Shown here piece after piece: positions 63,776-64,000 of a stretch of 64,000 nucleotides of DNA. A program made the position numbers and the translations under genes. The notes beneath the pieces were generated by a model. The model was given only the letters and a program-made list of their open reading frames with translations. It did no database searches and was not told where the DNA came from. The DNA comes from Myxococcales bacterium (GTDB lineage: Bacteria; Myxococcota_A; Polyangia; Polyangiales; Polyangiaceae): positions 22,539 to 86,538 of the forward strand of contig JACPVJ010000136.1 in NCBI GenBank assembly GCA_016191785.1, in the 5' to 3' direction. Position 1 is the first letter of the stretch. Each line of letters opens with the position of its first letter.

Positions 63776-64000
63776 TCAGCTACCGCAGACCTGAGCCTTG
63801 TCCGCGCAGCAGTCGTTGTTCTGCGTGCAATAGCTGTCGCAGTAGCAGCCGGGGTTCGAGCCCGGGACCGGGCTCGAGCTGCCGCAATGGCCCTGGCAGC
63901 TGCCCGTGCCGGTGCTGCCGCTCGAGCCGCCGGTGCCGCCGCTCGCGCCGCCGGTGCCGCCGTTCGAGCCGCCGGTGCCGCCGCCCCCGGCGCCCGCCGC
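63776..64000 (-). CDS. Somatomedin-B-like Cys-rich lipoprotein (5' part beyond window)
   Basis: 74 residues visible plus the stop; the N-terminus lies beyond 64000. A Gly/Ser linker leads to CQGHCG...CYCDSYCTQNNDCCADKAQVC, eight Cys with the CxC and CC arrangement of somatomedin-B domains. Probably a surface lipoprotein like its neighbours. Confidence 0.65.
   Translation of the reverse strand, partial: AAGAGGGGTGGSNGGTGGASGGTGGSSGSTGTGSCQGHCGSSSPVPGSNPGCYCDSYCTQNNDCCADKAQVCGS

Overview
The window looks like chromosomal DNA of a myxobacterium (Myxococcota), most likely from the Polyangia/Sorangium side. The evidence is very high GC, tightly packed genes on both strands, eukaryote-like Ser/Thr kinases, about fourteen lipoproteins whose lipidated Cys is followed by Gly/Ser/Thr-rich linkers, and C-terminal Gly-Cys plus membrane-helix plus Arg tails like the MYXO-CTERM sorting signal. 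This is inference from style; no rRNA or tRNA gene is present to anchor taxonomy. I see no insertion sequence, prophage or CRISPR array.

Layout. 1-1674: the 5' part of a large Ser/Thr kinase with a P-loop ATPase region, leftward. 1772-5843: a compact rightward three-gene cassette encoding a zinc deaminase-fold protein, a cytosolic HExxH metallopeptidase and a ComEC-like metallo-beta-lactamase-fold protein. It has no assigned function and is my best candidate for an undescribed system. 5884-6536: a leftward antitoxin/PIN-toxin pair. 6632-20000: an SDR enzyme, a PrsW-type membrane protease with an outer-membrane protein and a 5'-3' exonuclease, twin linker-only lipoproteins, a YceI protein, RsmG, an AmgK-like kinase, and a lipoprotein/GH5 glycosidase pair. 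20346-25068: an HNH endonuclease fragment, unknowns, a DUF2330 protein, and an AbiEii-type nucleotidyltransferase with a small overlapping partner.

25115-42027: a c-di-GMP pair (response regulator-GGDEF plus PilZ) behind an M49-like peptidase; an EF-G paralogue that lacks the catalytic His; a second Ser/Thr kinase overlapping RlpA; an FKBP isomerase; a second PIN module with a palindromic operator candidate; hutF-hutG behind a cyclic-nucleotide-gated MscS channel; and a sulfatase-fold membrane enzyme. 42039-64000: a PHP-domain phosphoesterase, an acyltransferase-SDR-small ORF operon, PhoD, a lipoprotein with nine 43-residue Cys repeats, a P-type ATPase, a 1460-residue acyl-CoA dehydratase activase fusion, an adrenodoxin-reductase-like flavoprotein, a metallophosphoesterase, YqeY and a truncated somatomedin-B-like lipoprotein.

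Functional themes: envelope and surface biology (lipoproteins, sorting, RlpA, AmgK-like recycling, the 40072-44446 operon), signalling (kinases, c-di-GMP, cNMP channel) and conflict/stress modules (two PIN pairs, the AbiEii pair, the deaminase-peptidase-MBL cassette). Start codons are chosen from overlaps, ribosome sites or signal peptides where stated; functions are from motif reading only, with no database search.
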